Shown: positions 38,192 through 46,682, numbered from the stretch's first letter. The stretch: 64,000 bases of DNA from Streptomyces sp. 2114.4 (GCF_900187385.1 NZ_FYEY01000001.1:2170001-2234000), one strand, 5' to 3'. Notes: generated by a model from the sequence alone, not told the origin. Translations and numbers: made by a program.

Positions 38192-38887
38192 CTAGCGCGC
38201 ATCGGGACACACCCGTGACCGCTGGCGCGTATCGGGACGCACCCGTCCGCCGACGGCGATGGTGCCGTCCGGATACGGGTGGGTGAGGATCCGGGAGCCG
38301 GCGCCCTGCCGGATGTCGAGCGGGCGCCCCAGTTCGTGCGTCAGCAGGAGGGCGGCGGCGCCGGTGGCCTCGTCCTCGACGACAGTATCGCCGCGCCGCG
38401 GGAAGGCCCGCGCCCGGACCACGCCCGCGGCCTCGTCCTGCCAGGCCCAGGCGTAGAGCCAGCCCTCCCCCGGCGGCGGTGCGGGCAGCGCGTCGACCTC
38501 GGCCGCCGAGGCGTACCGCCGGGTGGTGCGGGCGGTCACCCACTCCGCGCGCCCGTGCACCCAGACCACGTCCCCCTCGAAGCGGACCGCGACCTCACCG
38601 GCCGCCGGGCGCAGGGTGCACGGCGGCCGCCCCAGGCTCCGCAGCAGCCAGGCCAGACCCACCAACGGGTGTCCGGCGAAGGGGAGCCGGACGCTCGGGG
38701 TATGGATGTCCACGGTGCCCCGGTCCGCGTCGTCGAGGAACACGGTTTCACTGAAGCCGAGTTCGGCCGCGAGGGCGGCCCGCTCGGCGGCGCCGGGGAC
38801 GGCCGCCCCGTCGCGGACGACGCCCAGCAGATTGCCGCCGGCGCCGTCGGGCCCGCAGAACACCCGGAGCACATCGAGTTCGGTCAT
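38192..38887 (-). CDS. PhzF-family isomerase (short form)
   Basis: This 231-residue protein is related to PhzF/YddE isomerases. Family marks are DVLRVFCGPDGAGGNLLGVV at the N-terminus, catalytic Glu in ELGFSETVFLDD, and RLPFAGHPLVGLAWLL. It is shorter than the usual 260-300 residues because the second domain is compact. The start ATG 38887 was chosen because the conserved domain begins there and the upstream residues do not fit the family. The reaction is unknown; actinobacterial copies are often orphan. It diverges from the efeO promoter region and is convergent with the heme oxygenase. Confidence 0.78.
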   Translation of the reverse strand: MTELDVLRVFCGPDGAGGNLLGVVRDGAAVPGAAERAALAAELGFSETVFLDDADRGTVDIHTPSVRLPFAGHPLVGLAWLLRSLGRPPCTLRPAAGEVAVRFEGDVVWVHGRAEWVTARTTRRYASAAEVDALPAPPPGEGWLYAWAWQDEAAGVVRARAFPRRGDTVVEDEATGAAALLLTHELGRPLDIRQGAGSRILTHPYPDGTIAVGGRVRPDTRQRSRVCPDAR

Positions 38888-39112
38888 CCGGACAGTGAAG
38901 CGCGGGGCGGCGCGGCAGAGGCGAGCGGGGCCGCCGCCGAGAGGCCGCCGCCCGGAAAGGGGCAGCCGGCCGGCGAACTCCGCCGTCATCACCCGTCGCA
39001 CAGCGTGACCTTTACCTTGACCGACGCATGACGGTTCCGTGACCAGGTGCGGACCAAGCCGTGATCCAGCCGTTGTCAATGAGAGCGGGATCACTGGACG
39101 GGGCGGGCGAAA

Positions 39113-39147
39113 ACAGGTAAGCCTCAGATAAGTTAGGGCCGCCTTAG
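39113..39147. promoter_or_regulatory. Two DmdR-like iron boxes before efeO
   Basis: ACAGGTAAGCCTCAG (39113-39127) and TTAGGGCCGCCTTAG (39133-39147) each resemble the DtxR-family core, 20 bp centre to centre. Both lie upstream of a TTGACT hexamer at 39163-39168. Confidence 0.6.
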
Positions 39148-39218
39148 TGGCGAACTTCTTGACTGTTTATCGTTCGCGTAGTCCTTATCCGTTCCACCGA
39201 GCCCGCCTGGAGCCCCGC

Positions 39219-40370
39219 ATGCGAGCCCATCGCTCCTCCGTCGCCGTCGCCCTCGCCGCGGCCACGGCCGTCACCGCCGTCGCCGGCTGCGCCGCGAAGA
39301 ACGAGGGCAAGGGCGGCGGCAAGGGCGCCATCGAGGTGACCGCGACCGACTCCAGCTGCGAGCTCTCCGCCAAGGAGTTCCCCGCCGGACATGTCCGGTT
39401 CGCGGTCCAGAACAAGGGCTCCAAGGTCACCGAGGTGTACGTCTACGCGCCCGGCGACCGGATCGTGACCGAGCGGGAGAACATCGGCCCCGGCACCCAC
39501 GCGGAGATCACCGCGGAGATCAAGGCCGGTGCGTACGAGGTCGCCTGCAAGCCCGGCATGAAGGGCCACGGCATCCGCCAGAAGGTGACCGCCAGTGGCA
39601 AGGGCGCGAATGCCAAGCGCGACCCCAAGCTGGATGCCGCGGTCGCGGCGTACCGCACCTACGTCCAGGAGCAGGCCGACCAGACGCTTCCGGCGGCACA
39701 GAAGTTCGCCGACGCGGTCAAGGACGGCGATGTCGAGGCCGCCAAGAAGGCCTACGCCCTCTCGCGGGTGGGCTGGGAGCGCACCGAGCCGGTCGCCGAG
39801 TCGTTCGGTGACATCGACCCCAAGGTCGATGTGCGCGCCGACGGTGTGGAGAAGGGCCAGAAGTGGACCGGCTGGCACAAGCTGGAGAAGTCCCTGTGGG
39901 AGGAGAAGAAGATCTCCGGGGACGACAAGAAGCTCGCCGATCAGCTCATCACCGACCTGAAGGACTGGCAGAAGCGGGTCGGCAAGGCCGAGATCACCCC
40001 GACCAGCATGGCCAACGGCGCCAAGGAACTGCTCGACGAGGTGGCCACCGGCAAGGTCACCGGTGAGGAAGAGCGCTACAGCCACACCGACCTGGTCGAT
40101 TTCCAGGGCAATGTCGAGGGTGCCGAGAAGGCGTACGAGCTGCTGAAGCCGGTCGTCGGCAAGAACGACCCGGCGCTCGCCAAGGAGCTGGACAAGCAGT
40201 TCAAGGCGATCCACGCACTGCTCGACGACCACCGCGACAGCAAGTCCGCGGACGGCTTCGCCTCCTACGACACGGTCGGCAAGGACGACCGCAAGAAGCT
40301 CTCCGACGGCGTCAACGCGCTGGCCGAGCCGCTGTCGAAGCTGGCCGCCGCCGTCGCCACCACCAAGTAG
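39219..40370 (+). CDS. efeO: EfeO, ferrous-iron binding lipoprotein
   Basis: This 383-residue cell-surface component of the EfeUOB iron transporter has a lipoprotein signal ending VAGC and an N-terminal cupredoxin-like domain (FAVQNKGSKVTEVYVYAPGD). The C-terminal imelysin (M75-like) domain carries VGWERTEPVAESFGDID and GWHKLEKSLWEE, typical of EfeO. The ATG 39219 start has TGGAG upstream; an upstream frame from 39147 reads into the promoter and is rejected. It is the first gene of efeO-efeB-efeU and lies under two DmdR-like boxes, so it should be induced by iron limitation. Confidence 0.93.
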   Translation: MRAHRSSVAVALAAATAVTAVAGCAAKNEGKGGGKGAIEVTATDSSCELSAKEFPAGHVRFAVQNKGSKVTEVYVYAPGDRIVTERENIGPGTHAEITAEIKAGAYEVACKPGMKGHGIRQKVTASGKGANAKRDPKLDAAVAAYRTYVQEQADQTLPAAQKFADAVKDGDVEAAKKAYALSRVGWERTEPVAESFGDIDPKVDVRADGVEKGQKWTGWHKLEKSLWEEKKISGDDKKLADQLITDLKDWQKRVGKAEITPTSMANGAKELLDEVATGKVTGEEERYSHTDLVDFQGNVEGAEKAYELLKPVVGKNDPALAKELDKQFKAIHALLDDHRDSKSADGFASYDTVGKDDRKKLSDGVNALAEPLSKLAAAVATTK

Positions 40371-40393
40371 TCCGCCGCGGGCGAGGGAGCACG

Positions 40394-41779
40394 ATGACGC
40401 AGGAGAAGGGCATGACCGGCACGGACGGCACGAGGGCCGAGGGCCACACCACCACCGAGGACGGCACGGCCACCGCGGGCAGCACGGCAAGCGACGACGG
40501 CACGGCCGCGAGGGCCGCCGACGGGCGCGCCCCGTCCCGGCGTTCCCTGCTCGGCTGGGGAGGCGCGGGCCTGGCGCTGGGCGCGGTCGCGGCCGGCGGT
40601 ACGGCGGCGGCGCTGCGCACCGGCGGCGACGCCCAGCCGGCCGGCGCGGACGCGACCTCGCGCTCCGCGATCGCCTTCCACGGCAGGCATCAGGCGGGCA
40701 TCGCCAGCGCCGTCCAGGACCGGCTGCACTTCGCCTCCTTCGACGTCACCACCGACGACCGCGCCGAACTGATCGCGCTCCTCAAGGAGTGGACGAAGGC
40801 GGCGGCGCGGATGACGGCCGGGGACCCGGTCGGGGACGGCGCGGTCGGCCAGCTCGCCGAGGCCCCGCCGGACGACACCGGTGAAGCGCTCGGGCTGCCG
40901 CCGTCCCGGCTCACCCTCACCTTCGGCATCGGCCCGACGCTGTTCGAGAAGGACGGCAAGGACCGGTTCGGCATTAAGGCCCGGCGGCCCGATGCCCTGA
41001 TCGATCTGCCGCAGTTCCCCGGCGACAACCTCGACAAGGCGCGCAGCAACGGCGATCTGTGCGTCCAGGCGTGTGCGGACGACCCGCAGGTGGCGGTGCA
41101 CGCGATCCGCAACCTGGCCCGGATCGGCTTCGGCAAGGTCGCGATCCGCTGGTCGCAGCTGGGCTTCGGCAAGACCTCCTCGACGACGCCGGACGCGCAG
41201 ACCCCGCGCAACATGTTCGGCTTCAAGGACGGCACCCACAACCTGGCGGGCACCGACACCGCGGCGCTCGACAAGCACGTCTGGGTCGCGGACGGCGAGG
41301 CGAAGGGCAAGGAGAGCTGGATGGCCGGCGGCTCCTACCTCGTCGCGCGCCGCATCCGGATGCACATCGAGACCTGGGACCGCACCTCGCGCAAGGAGCA
41401 GGAGGACATCTTCGGCCGCGACAAGGGCGAGGGCGCGCCGGTGGGCAAGAAGCACGAGCGGGACACCCCGCATCTGAAGTCGATGCTGCCGACCGCCCAT
41501 GTCCGCCTCGCACACCCGGACTCCAACGGCGGGATACGCATCCTGCGCCGCGGCTACTCCTTCACCGACGGTACGGACGGCCTGGGGCGGCTGGACGCGG
41601 GACTGTTCTTCCTCGCCTACCAGCGGGACGTGCGCCATGGCTTCGTCCCCCTCCAGAAGAGGCTGGCGGCCAACGACGCGCTCAACGAATACATCCAGCA
41701 CGTGGGTTCAGCGGTCTTCGCGGTGCCGCCGGGCGTCCGGAACGTGGACGACTGGTGGGGCCGGGAGCTGTTCGCCTGA
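40394..41779 (+). CDS. efeB: EfeB, Tat-exported DyP-type peroxidase/deferrochelatase
   Basis: This 461-residue heme peroxidase has a twin-arginine signal (SRRSLLGWGGAGLALG) and is therefore exported folded to the cell surface. The DyP signature GXXDG appears as GFKDGTHN, with the proximal heme His in HVRLAHP and the basic distal Arg region in GSYLVARRIRMHIETWDR. EfeB oxidises ferrous iron or strips iron from heme for EfeU. It follows efeO by 23 bp. A long Thr/Asp/Ala-rich leader precedes the Tat motif. Confidence 0.92.
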   Translation: MTQEKGMTGTDGTRAEGHTTTEDGTATAGSTASDDGTAARAADGRAPSRRSLLGWGGAGLALGAVAAGGTAAALRTGGDAQPAGADATSRSAIAFHGRHQAGIASAVQDRLHFASFDVTTDDRAELIALLKEWTKAAARMTAGDPVGDGAVGQLAEAPPDDTGEALGLPPSRLTLTFGIGPTLFEKDGKDRFGIKARRPDALIDLPQFPGDNLDKARSNGDLCVQACADDPQVAVHAIRNLARIGFGKVAIRWSQLGFGKTSSTTPDAQTPRNMFGFKDGTHNLAGTDTAALDKHVWVADGEAKGKESWMAGGSYLVARRIRMHIETWDRTSRKEQEDIFGRDKGEGAPVGKKHERDTPHLKSMLPTAHVRLAHPDSNGGIRILRRGYSFTDGTDGLGRLDAGLFFLAYQRDVRHGFVPLQKRLAANDALNEYIQHVGSAVFAVPPGVRNVDDWWGRELFA

Positions 41780-41863
41780 CGCCGTCGTCACCGCCGGCAC
41801 CATCGATACCGCCGACGCCGGAAAGAAGGCCGTCGGCACCATGAAGGAAGGGAAGGAACCGAC

Positions 41864-42856
41864 GTGTTCGGCAACTACCTGATCGGTCTGCGCGAGGGCC
41901 TGGAAGCCAGCCTCGTCGTCTGCATCCTCATCGCCTATCTGGTCAAGACCGGGCGGCGGGAGGCGCTGCGTCCGGTCTGGCTCGGGATCACGCTCGCCGT
42001 GGTGCTGTCGTTCGCGTTCGGTGCGGCGCTGCAGTTCGGGTCGCAGACCCTGACCTTCAAGGCCCAGGAGGCGCTGGGCGGTTCGCTGTCGATCATCGCG
42101 GTCGGCCTGGTGACGTGGATGGTCTTCTGGATGCGGCGCACCGCGCGGCATCTGAAGAAGGAGCTGCACGGCAAGCTGGACGCGGCGCTGCAGATGGGCA
42201 CCGTGGCGCTGGTGGTCACCGCGTTCTTGTCGGTCGGCCGGGAGGGCCTGGAGACCGCGCTGTTCATCTGGACCGCAGCCCAGTCCGCCAACGACGGGGT
42301 ACGGCCGCTGATCGGGGCGCTGCTGGGCCTGCTGACGGCGGTGGCGCTGGGCTGGCTGTTCTACCGCGGTGCGGTGCGGATCAACCTGGCGAAGTTCTTC
42401 ACCTGGACCGGCGGCATGCTGGTGGTGGTCGCGGCGGGCGTGCTGGCGTACGGCTTCCACGATCTGCAGGAGGCGGACCTGCTGCCGGGGCTGGCCTCGC
42501 AGGCGTTCGACATCAGCGCTCAGATCCCGGCCGACAGCTGGTACGGCACCCTGCTCAAGGGCATCTTCAACTTCCAGCCGGACCCGACCGTTCTTCAGGT
42601 CACGGTGTGGGCTCTGTATCTGATCCCCACGCTCACGATCTTCTTCGCCCCCGGTAGGGTGGCGCCGAATCGTGCCACCCCGGCGGCCGCCCCGTCCGCC
42701 CCGGTCGCCCCGAAGGAGCCCGAGCCCCATGACACGCAGGTCGCCGTTCCGGGTGCCCGCAACACTGACGTCGGCAGTGGCGGCGATGGTGATAGTGAGC
42801 GGGTGCATGACGGTGCACGGCGAGAGGGTAATGCTGCCGGCGGTGTCGACGGCTGA
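41864..42856 (+). CDS. efeU: EfeU, iron permease of the FTR1 family
   Basis: This 330-residue membrane permease has seven predicted helices. The two iron-conducting REGLE motifs are LREGLEASLV (helix 1) and VGREGLETALF (helix 4). The GTG start follows GGAAGGAA. Beyond the last helix is an unusual hydrophilic tail of about 70 residues rich in Ala/Pro/Asp/Gly, encoded by DNA that overlaps the next gene by 128 bp. Known EfeU proteins are shorter (about 275-280 residues), so the tail may be read-through of an ancestral stop or a real coupling device. Confidence 0.92.
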   Translation: MFGNYLIGLREGLEASLVVCILIAYLVKTGRREALRPVWLGITLAVVLSFAFGAALQFGSQTLTFKAQEALGGSLSIIAVGLVTWMVFWMRRTARHLKKELHGKLDAALQMGTVALVVTAFLSVGREGLETALFIWTAAQSANDGVRPLIGALLGLLTAVALGWLFYRGAVRINLAKFFTWTGGMLVVVAAGVLAYGFHDLQEADLLPGLASQAFDISAQIPADSWYGTLLKGIFNFQPDPTVLQVTVWALYLIPTLTIFFAPGRVAPNRATPAAAPSAPVAPKEPEPHDTQVAVPGARNTDVGSGGDGDSERVHDGARREGNAAGGVDG

Positions 42857-43715
42857 GGGCACCAAGGCGCTCACGCACTTCACCGAGAACTTCAACAAGA
42901 CCAACCGTCAGCTCGATCCGGCGCTGAACCCCTCGTTCGAGGGGGGCGCGCTGCTGGCCATCGACCAGGCAGGGGTGAAGGCGGCGCAGGCCCTGCGGCC
43001 ACAGGGCAATCCGGGCTTCAGGGACCTGGCGTTCACGGATCCGCACTTCACCGTGCCCCAGCAGGCGGGCTGGCCGAAATACTTCATCGCGGACGCGGCC
43101 AGCAACCGTAAGAACGCCCGCGGCCAGAACACCCGCTGGTTCCTGGTGTTCAGCCGCAACGGCATCGACGAACAGTGGCGCGCGGTGTATCTGGCGACGT
43201 TCGCGGACAACAAGGCCCCGGAGCTGAAGACGGACAAGAAGGGCTACGCGGAGGCGGTGCCCACCGGCGCGAAGTCCGGTCTGGTGGTCGATCCGGGCAA
43301 GCTGAGCAGTACCTACGCGGACTACCTCAACACCGGCAAGGGCAGCACCTTCGCCTCCGGCCCGCAGACCGACGGCTGGCGGGCGCGGCGCGCCAAGGAC
43401 GCCAACCGGGCCGGCCAGCGCATCATGTGGGAGGACTCGCCCGCGACCTACCCGCCGGTGGCGCTGCGGACGACGGACGGCGGTGCGCTGGTGTTCTTCT
43501 CGACCGTCTACCACCAGCAGCAGACGCTGTTCGCCGGGGCGACGATCTCGGTCGGGAAGCTGAAGGGCCTCATGGAGGGGCCGCCGAAGAAGACCAACCG
43601 GATGCTGTTCACCACGGTCTCCGGTCAGACGGTCAAGGTGCCCGCCAAGAGCGCCGGGGGGAAGGTCGCGGTCCTCAACCGGATCGAGGCGAAGACCGCG
43701 GTGAAGCCGCTGTAG
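42729..43715 (+). CDS. Lipoprotein of unknown function in the efe operon
   Basis: This 328-residue exported protein has a signal ending VIVSGC. The mature part is mixed alpha/beta with no family recognised and segments such as RWFLVFSRNGIDEQWRAVYL and LVFFSTVYHQQQTLF. ATG 42729 has GAAGGAG upstream. It starts inside the end of efeU in another reading frame (128-bp overlap), which implies coupled translation. Position in the DmdR-controlled efe operon suggests a role in iron handling, but none of the residues points to a known binding motif. Confidence 0.8.
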   Translation: MTRRSPFRVPATLTSAVAAMVIVSGCMTVHGERVMLPAVSTAEGTKALTHFTENFNKTNRQLDPALNPSFEGGALLAIDQAGVKAAQALRPQGNPGFRDLAFTDPHFTVPQQAGWPKYFIADAASNRKNARGQNTRWFLVFSRNGIDEQWRAVYLATFADNKAPELKTDKKGYAEAVPTGAKSGLVVDPGKLSSTYADYLNTGKGSTFASGPQTDGWRARRAKDANRAGQRIMWEDSPATYPPVALRTTDGGALVFFSTVYHQQQTLFAGATISVGKLKGLMEGPPKKTNRMLFTTVSGQTVKVPAKSAGGKVAVLNRIEAKTAVKPL

Positions 43716-43727
43716 CCGGCAGCGAAG

Positions 43728-43792
43728 CCGTACGTACGCGAAGGGCCGTCGGGGTGACCCGGCGGCCCTTCGGTGCGGGTGCGTGCGTACGG
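43728..43792. terminator. Long two-part hairpin ending the efe operon
   Basis: The inner stem GAAGGGCCGTCGGG / CCCGGCGGCCCTTC (14 bp with one wobble) is closed by a GTGA tetraloop (43754-43757). The outer stem CCGTACGTACGC / GCGTGCGTACGG adds 12 bp, with a 9-base bulge between on the 3' side. It separates converging genes. Confidence 0.75.
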
Positions 43793-43819
43793 GGTGAGCG
43801 CAGGGGTGACGGGGCCCGC

Positions 43820-44563
43820 TCAGCGGCCGATCGGCCAGGCCGGCGCCTCGTGGTGGTGCGGTTCGCGGTCGTTGAACTCGGCGCAGGCGTCGGTGAGCGA
43901 TTCCAGCAGCGTCAGCGGGTCGGGCAGGGCCAGCTCGGGGCCGCGCAGCCAGGTCACCGCGGGCTGCTCGCCGGGCAGCGCCGAGGGCGGCAGCAGCACA
44001 TAGCTGCCGCGGCAGTGCCAGCGCAGCCCCGGGTGCTCGTCCATGGTCTCGGGGTGGCAGTCCAGCTCGCACGGCCACCACTCGTCCTCGTCGTCCGGGG
44101 TGCCGCGGGTGGCGGTGAAGAAGAGCATCCGGCCGTTGAAGCCGGCGCCGCTGAGGGTGATCGGCCCGACGTCGATACCCGCCGCGTCCAGCCGTCCCAG
44201 GGCGCTGCGGCCCGCCTCGACGGGAACGTCCAGGACATCGTGGGTGATGCCGGTGGCGGTGATGAAGTTGGCCTGCGGGAGGGTGCGGACCCAGGCGGCG
44301 ACCTTGTCGCGGTCGGTGGTGGCGACGGTCTGCCAGCCGAACGAGAGGGGATGGCGGGCGGGGGTGGGACAGCCGATGCGTTCACAGGAACAGCCGTAGC
44401 CGGAGGGGTGCGCCGCCGGAGCGACCGGGAAGCCCGCGTCGGCCGCGGCCAGCAGCAGGTCCTCGCGGCTGCGCGCAGCCGCTGATCCCGTGTCCGTATC
44501 GCCGCCGTCCGATCCGCTCTTCGGCCGGCGCAGCCACTGGGAGAACCTGCTCTTGCGTTCCAT
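43820..44563 (-). CDS. Prim-pol-like (AEP) family protein, probably catalytically inactive
   Basis: This 247-residue protein belongs to the bifunctional DNA primase/polymerase N-terminal family of archaeo-eukaryotic primases. GYGCSCERIGCPTPARHPLSFG is the Cys-rich start of the domain, cited in part as CSCERIGCPTP. ITATGITHDVLDVPVEAG aligns with the catalytic hDhD strand, but the second acid is replaced by Pro (LDVP). A catalytic pair is therefore missing. Similar truncated prim-pol homologues are common in streptomycetes with unknown role. No plasmid or phage genes are nearby. The C-terminus is His-rich (DREPHHHEAP). Confidence 0.72.
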   Translation of the reverse strand: MERKSRFSQWLRRPKSGSDGGDTDTGSAAARSREDLLLAAADAGFPVAPAAHPSGYGCSCERIGCPTPARHPLSFGWQTVATTDRDKVAAWVRTLPQANFITATGITHDVLDVPVEAGRSALGRLDAAGIDVGPITLSGAGFNGRMLFFTATRGTPDDEDEWWPCELDCHPETMDEHPGLRWHCRGSYVLLPPSALPGEQPAVTWLRGPELALPDPLTLLESLTDACAEFNDREPHHHEAPAWPIGR

Positions 44564-44725
44564 CTATCCCCTCACTTCGAGCGGTGGTCTGGGATCAATG
44601 CTGCCACCATCCTGCTCCTCGGGTGACCGGTGTGGGGATCCGGGGTGAACGAAGCGCGGACCAATACCGGCAATTCAGGTCATCGACGACAGGATGCCGC
44701 CCCCGCACCCGGCCGCCCGGTGCGC

Positions 44726-45325
44726 TCAGCCGCGGGGGCGCAGGCCGTGCAGCACCTGGTCGACAAGGGTGTCGACAAAGTCGTAGGTCAATTCACCGGT
44801 ACGCATCAGCCAGCGCTGTGAGAAGGGACTCAGCATCATCTCGGTGGCGATCCGCACATCGACGCCGTCGGCCACCTCACCCGCCTCCTGCGCCGCCCGC
44901 AGCCGGTCGGTGTAGACCTGGATGCCGGGTTCCATCAACCGCGCGACGAAGGTGCGGGACAGCTCCTCGTCGCCGGCGCCGGCGGCCGCGAGGGCGCGAT
45001 AGGGGGCCTGGAACGCCGGATCGTTGAATTCGTCGACGGTGGCACGCAGCACGGACTTCAGATCCGCGGCCAGGTCACCGGTGTCCGGCAGCCCCTGCGC
45101 GGAGTAGTCGTCGACGCCGGCGGTGAAGGCGTCCAGCAGGACGGCGGCCTTGGAGGGCCACCAGCGGTAGATCGTCTGCTTGCCGACCCCGGCCCGGGAG
45201 GCGATGCCTTCGATCGTGAGCTTGTCGTAGCCCACCTCGCCGACCAGGGCGAGGGCGGCATCGAAGATCGCCTGGCGGGAGCGTTCGCTGCGGCGGGTGG
45301 AGTCGGGGGCTGGTTTGTCGGCCAT
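44726..45325 (-). CDS. TetR-family regulator, autoregulated
   Basis: This 199-residue TetR/AcrR regulator has the HTH TIEGIASRAGVGKQTIYRWW and a C-terminal helical domain with the conserved FSQRWLMRTGELTYDFVDTLV. The ATG 45325 start precedes the divergent intergenic region with three near-identical operators, GAGACG-N3-CGTCT[CT]. It therefore most likely represses itself and the divergent small gene. The ligand is unknown. It converges on the prim-pol-like gene. Confidence 0.88.
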   Translation of the reverse strand: MADKPAPDSTRRSERSRQAIFDAALALVGEVGYDKLTIEGIASRAGVGKQTIYRWWPSKAAVLLDAFTAGVDDYSAQGLPDTGDLAADLKSVLRATVDEFNDPAFQAPYRALAAAGAGDEELSRTFVARLMEPGIQVYTDRLRAAQEAGEVADGVDVRIATEMMLSPFSQRWLMRTGELTYDFVDTLVDQVLHGLRPRG

Positions 45326-45351
45326 GCGGCGAAGTCTAGCGAGGGGGAGGC

Positions 45352-45420
45352 GAGACGTATCGTCTTGACGAGACGATGCGTCTCGCGCATAGTGGAGGGG
45401 CAAGCGAGACGCTTCGTCTC
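45352..45420. promoter_or_regulatory. Three phased TetR operators
   Basis: GAGACG-N3-CGTCT[CT] occurs at 45352-45366, 45370-45384 and 45406-45420; the second and third are perfect palindromes flanked by C and G. The centres are 18 and 36 bp apart. The middle copy lies between the -35 and -10 hexamers of the rightward promoter. Confidence 0.85.
45365..45393 (+). promoter_or_regulatory. Promoter of the small divergent gene
   Basis: TTGACG (45365-45370) and CATAGT (45388-45393) are spaced 17 bp, a good vegetative-sigma promoter. The leader that follows is about 110 bases long and rich in GAAG/AAGG, so the small gene has an unusually purine-rich 5' UTR. Confidence 0.65.
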
Positions 45421-45508
45421 GTTCGCTGCGGAGCACAAGGCTGCGGAGGAAGAGCCGCAGAAGAAAAGGCTCCGGAGGAAAGCGACGGGGAAGAGGAAGG
45501 GGAATTCC

Positions 45509-45685
45509 ATGAGCAAGGGACATGCCGACGGGATGCTCGGGGTCGGCGGCACCCGCGCCAAACTCTCGCGCGGCGCGCTGCGCGGCGGCGGCGCCACGGA
45601 CCGCGCCGGCCGGGGACGGTCCGACGCCCGGGAACGGCGCAGTGAACTGCTGCGCAAGTTCCAGGACCGGGCGCAGGGGAAGTGA
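45509..45685 (+). CDS. Small basic protein (DUF6243-like)
   Basis: This 58-residue protein, SKGHADGMLGVGGTRAKLSR at its start, is rich in Gly/Arg and ends in a helical RRSELLRKFQDRAQGK. The pattern LGVGGTR.KLSR.ALRGG is shared by small streptomycete proteins annotated as DUF6243. Start ATG 45509 follows GGAAGGGG. Promoter and three TetR operators upstream show that its expression is tightly controlled by the adjacent TetR. A nucleic-acid-binding role is possible from charge alone but is not shown. Confidence 0.75.
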   Translation: MSKGHADGMLGVGGTRAKLSRGALRGGGATDRAGRGRSDARERRSELLRKFQDRAQGK

Positions 45686-45728
45686 ACCGCGGACCACCCG
45701 AACGGGGCGTGAACCCCCGTGGGCCGGC

Positions 45729-46682
45729 TCAGGACCAGTCGTCGCCCCAGGAGGCGTCGCGGGCGTCGCGGTAGTGGGTGCCGTGCCGCTTGGTCACCGT
45801 GGTGCGCTGCAGACCGTCCTGCGCCGTGCACAGGTCCAGGAGGACCTGGCCCTTGCGGAGTTGGGGTTTGCGGATGATGCGGGCGGGGGCGGGGGTGGCG
45901 TCGAGGGTGGTCGCGGCCACGTAGCTGAACTTCTCGTCCTCGTACGGGAGGGAGCCGCCCTTGACCTGGCGGTGGAGGGAGGAACGGTTGACCCGGGCGG
46001 CGAAGTGGCACCAGTCCTGACCGGGGACGATCGGGCAGGTGTCGCTGTGCGGGCAGGGGGCGACGATACGCAGCCCGGCCTCGGTGAGCTGGGTGCGGGC
46101 CTCGCGGATGCGGAGGTAGCCCTCGGGGGTGCCGGGTTCGATCAGGACGACCGTGCGGGCCGCGGTGGCCGCCGCGGCGACGACGGCGTGGCGGTCCTCG
46201 GGGCGGAGCTCCCCCAGGACGTAGGAGACGGTGACCAGGTCCGTGCCGGCGGGGACCGACAGGCCCTCGCCGATGGTCGCCCGCTGCCAGGTGGTGTCGG
46301 GGAGGGTCTTGGCGGCCAGTTCCCTGCCGAGGTCGAGGGCGGGCTGTGCCCAGTCCAGGACGGTGCTGCGGGAGCCTTCCCAGGTGGCCGCGGTGGCCCA
46401 GGTGGCGGCGCCGGTGCCGCCGCCGATGTCGACGTGGGTGGCCGGGGACCAGTCCGGGACCCGGGCGGCGAACGCGGCCAGCGCCGCCCGTACCGCCTCG
46501 AAGGTGGCCGGCATGCGGTAGGCGGCGTACGCGGCCACATCCGCGCGGTCGCGCAGGACCGGGGCGTCGGTGGGGGTACGTCCCCGGTAGTTGGCGATCA
46601 GCCGCTCGACGGCCTGCGCGGCCTGTTTGGGCGGCAGGCCGTCGAGCAGGCCCGCCAGCGCGGCGCGCAGTTCCTCGTGCAT
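45729..46682 (-). CDS. Rsm22-type small-subunit ribosomal methyltransferase family protein
   Basis: This 317-residue class I methyltransferase of the Rsm22 family, linked to mitochondrial/bacterial ribosome assembly, has the SAM-binding loop HVDIGGGTGAATWA. VTVSYVLGEL is motif IV. The family's Cys/His cluster (PHSDTCPIVPGQDWCHF) and the later LLDLCTAQDG are typical metal or Fe-S ligand sites. Length and order match. The start is ATG 46682. It is transcribed alone between the serine hydrolase and the small gene. Confidence 0.87.
   Translation of the reverse strand: MHEELRAALAGLLDGLPPKQAAQAVERLIANYRGRTPTDAPVLRDRADVAAYAAYRMPATFEAVRAALAAFAARVPDWSPATHVDIGGGTGAATWATAATWEGSRSTVLDWAQPALDLGRELAAKTLPDTTWQRATIGEGLSVPAGTDLVTVSYVLGELRPEDRHAVVAAAATAARTVVLIEPGTPEGYLRIREARTQLTEAGLRIVAPCPHSDTCPIVPGQDWCHFAARVNRSSLHRQVKGGSLPYEDEKFSYVAATTLDATPAPARIIRKPQLRKGQVLLDLCTAQDGLQRTTVTKRHGTHYRDARDASWGDDWS

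Noticed and set aside
39147..39218. Longer EfeO start at 39147
   Set aside because: It lies in the iron box and would destroy the lipoprotein signal, which begins cleanly at 39219.
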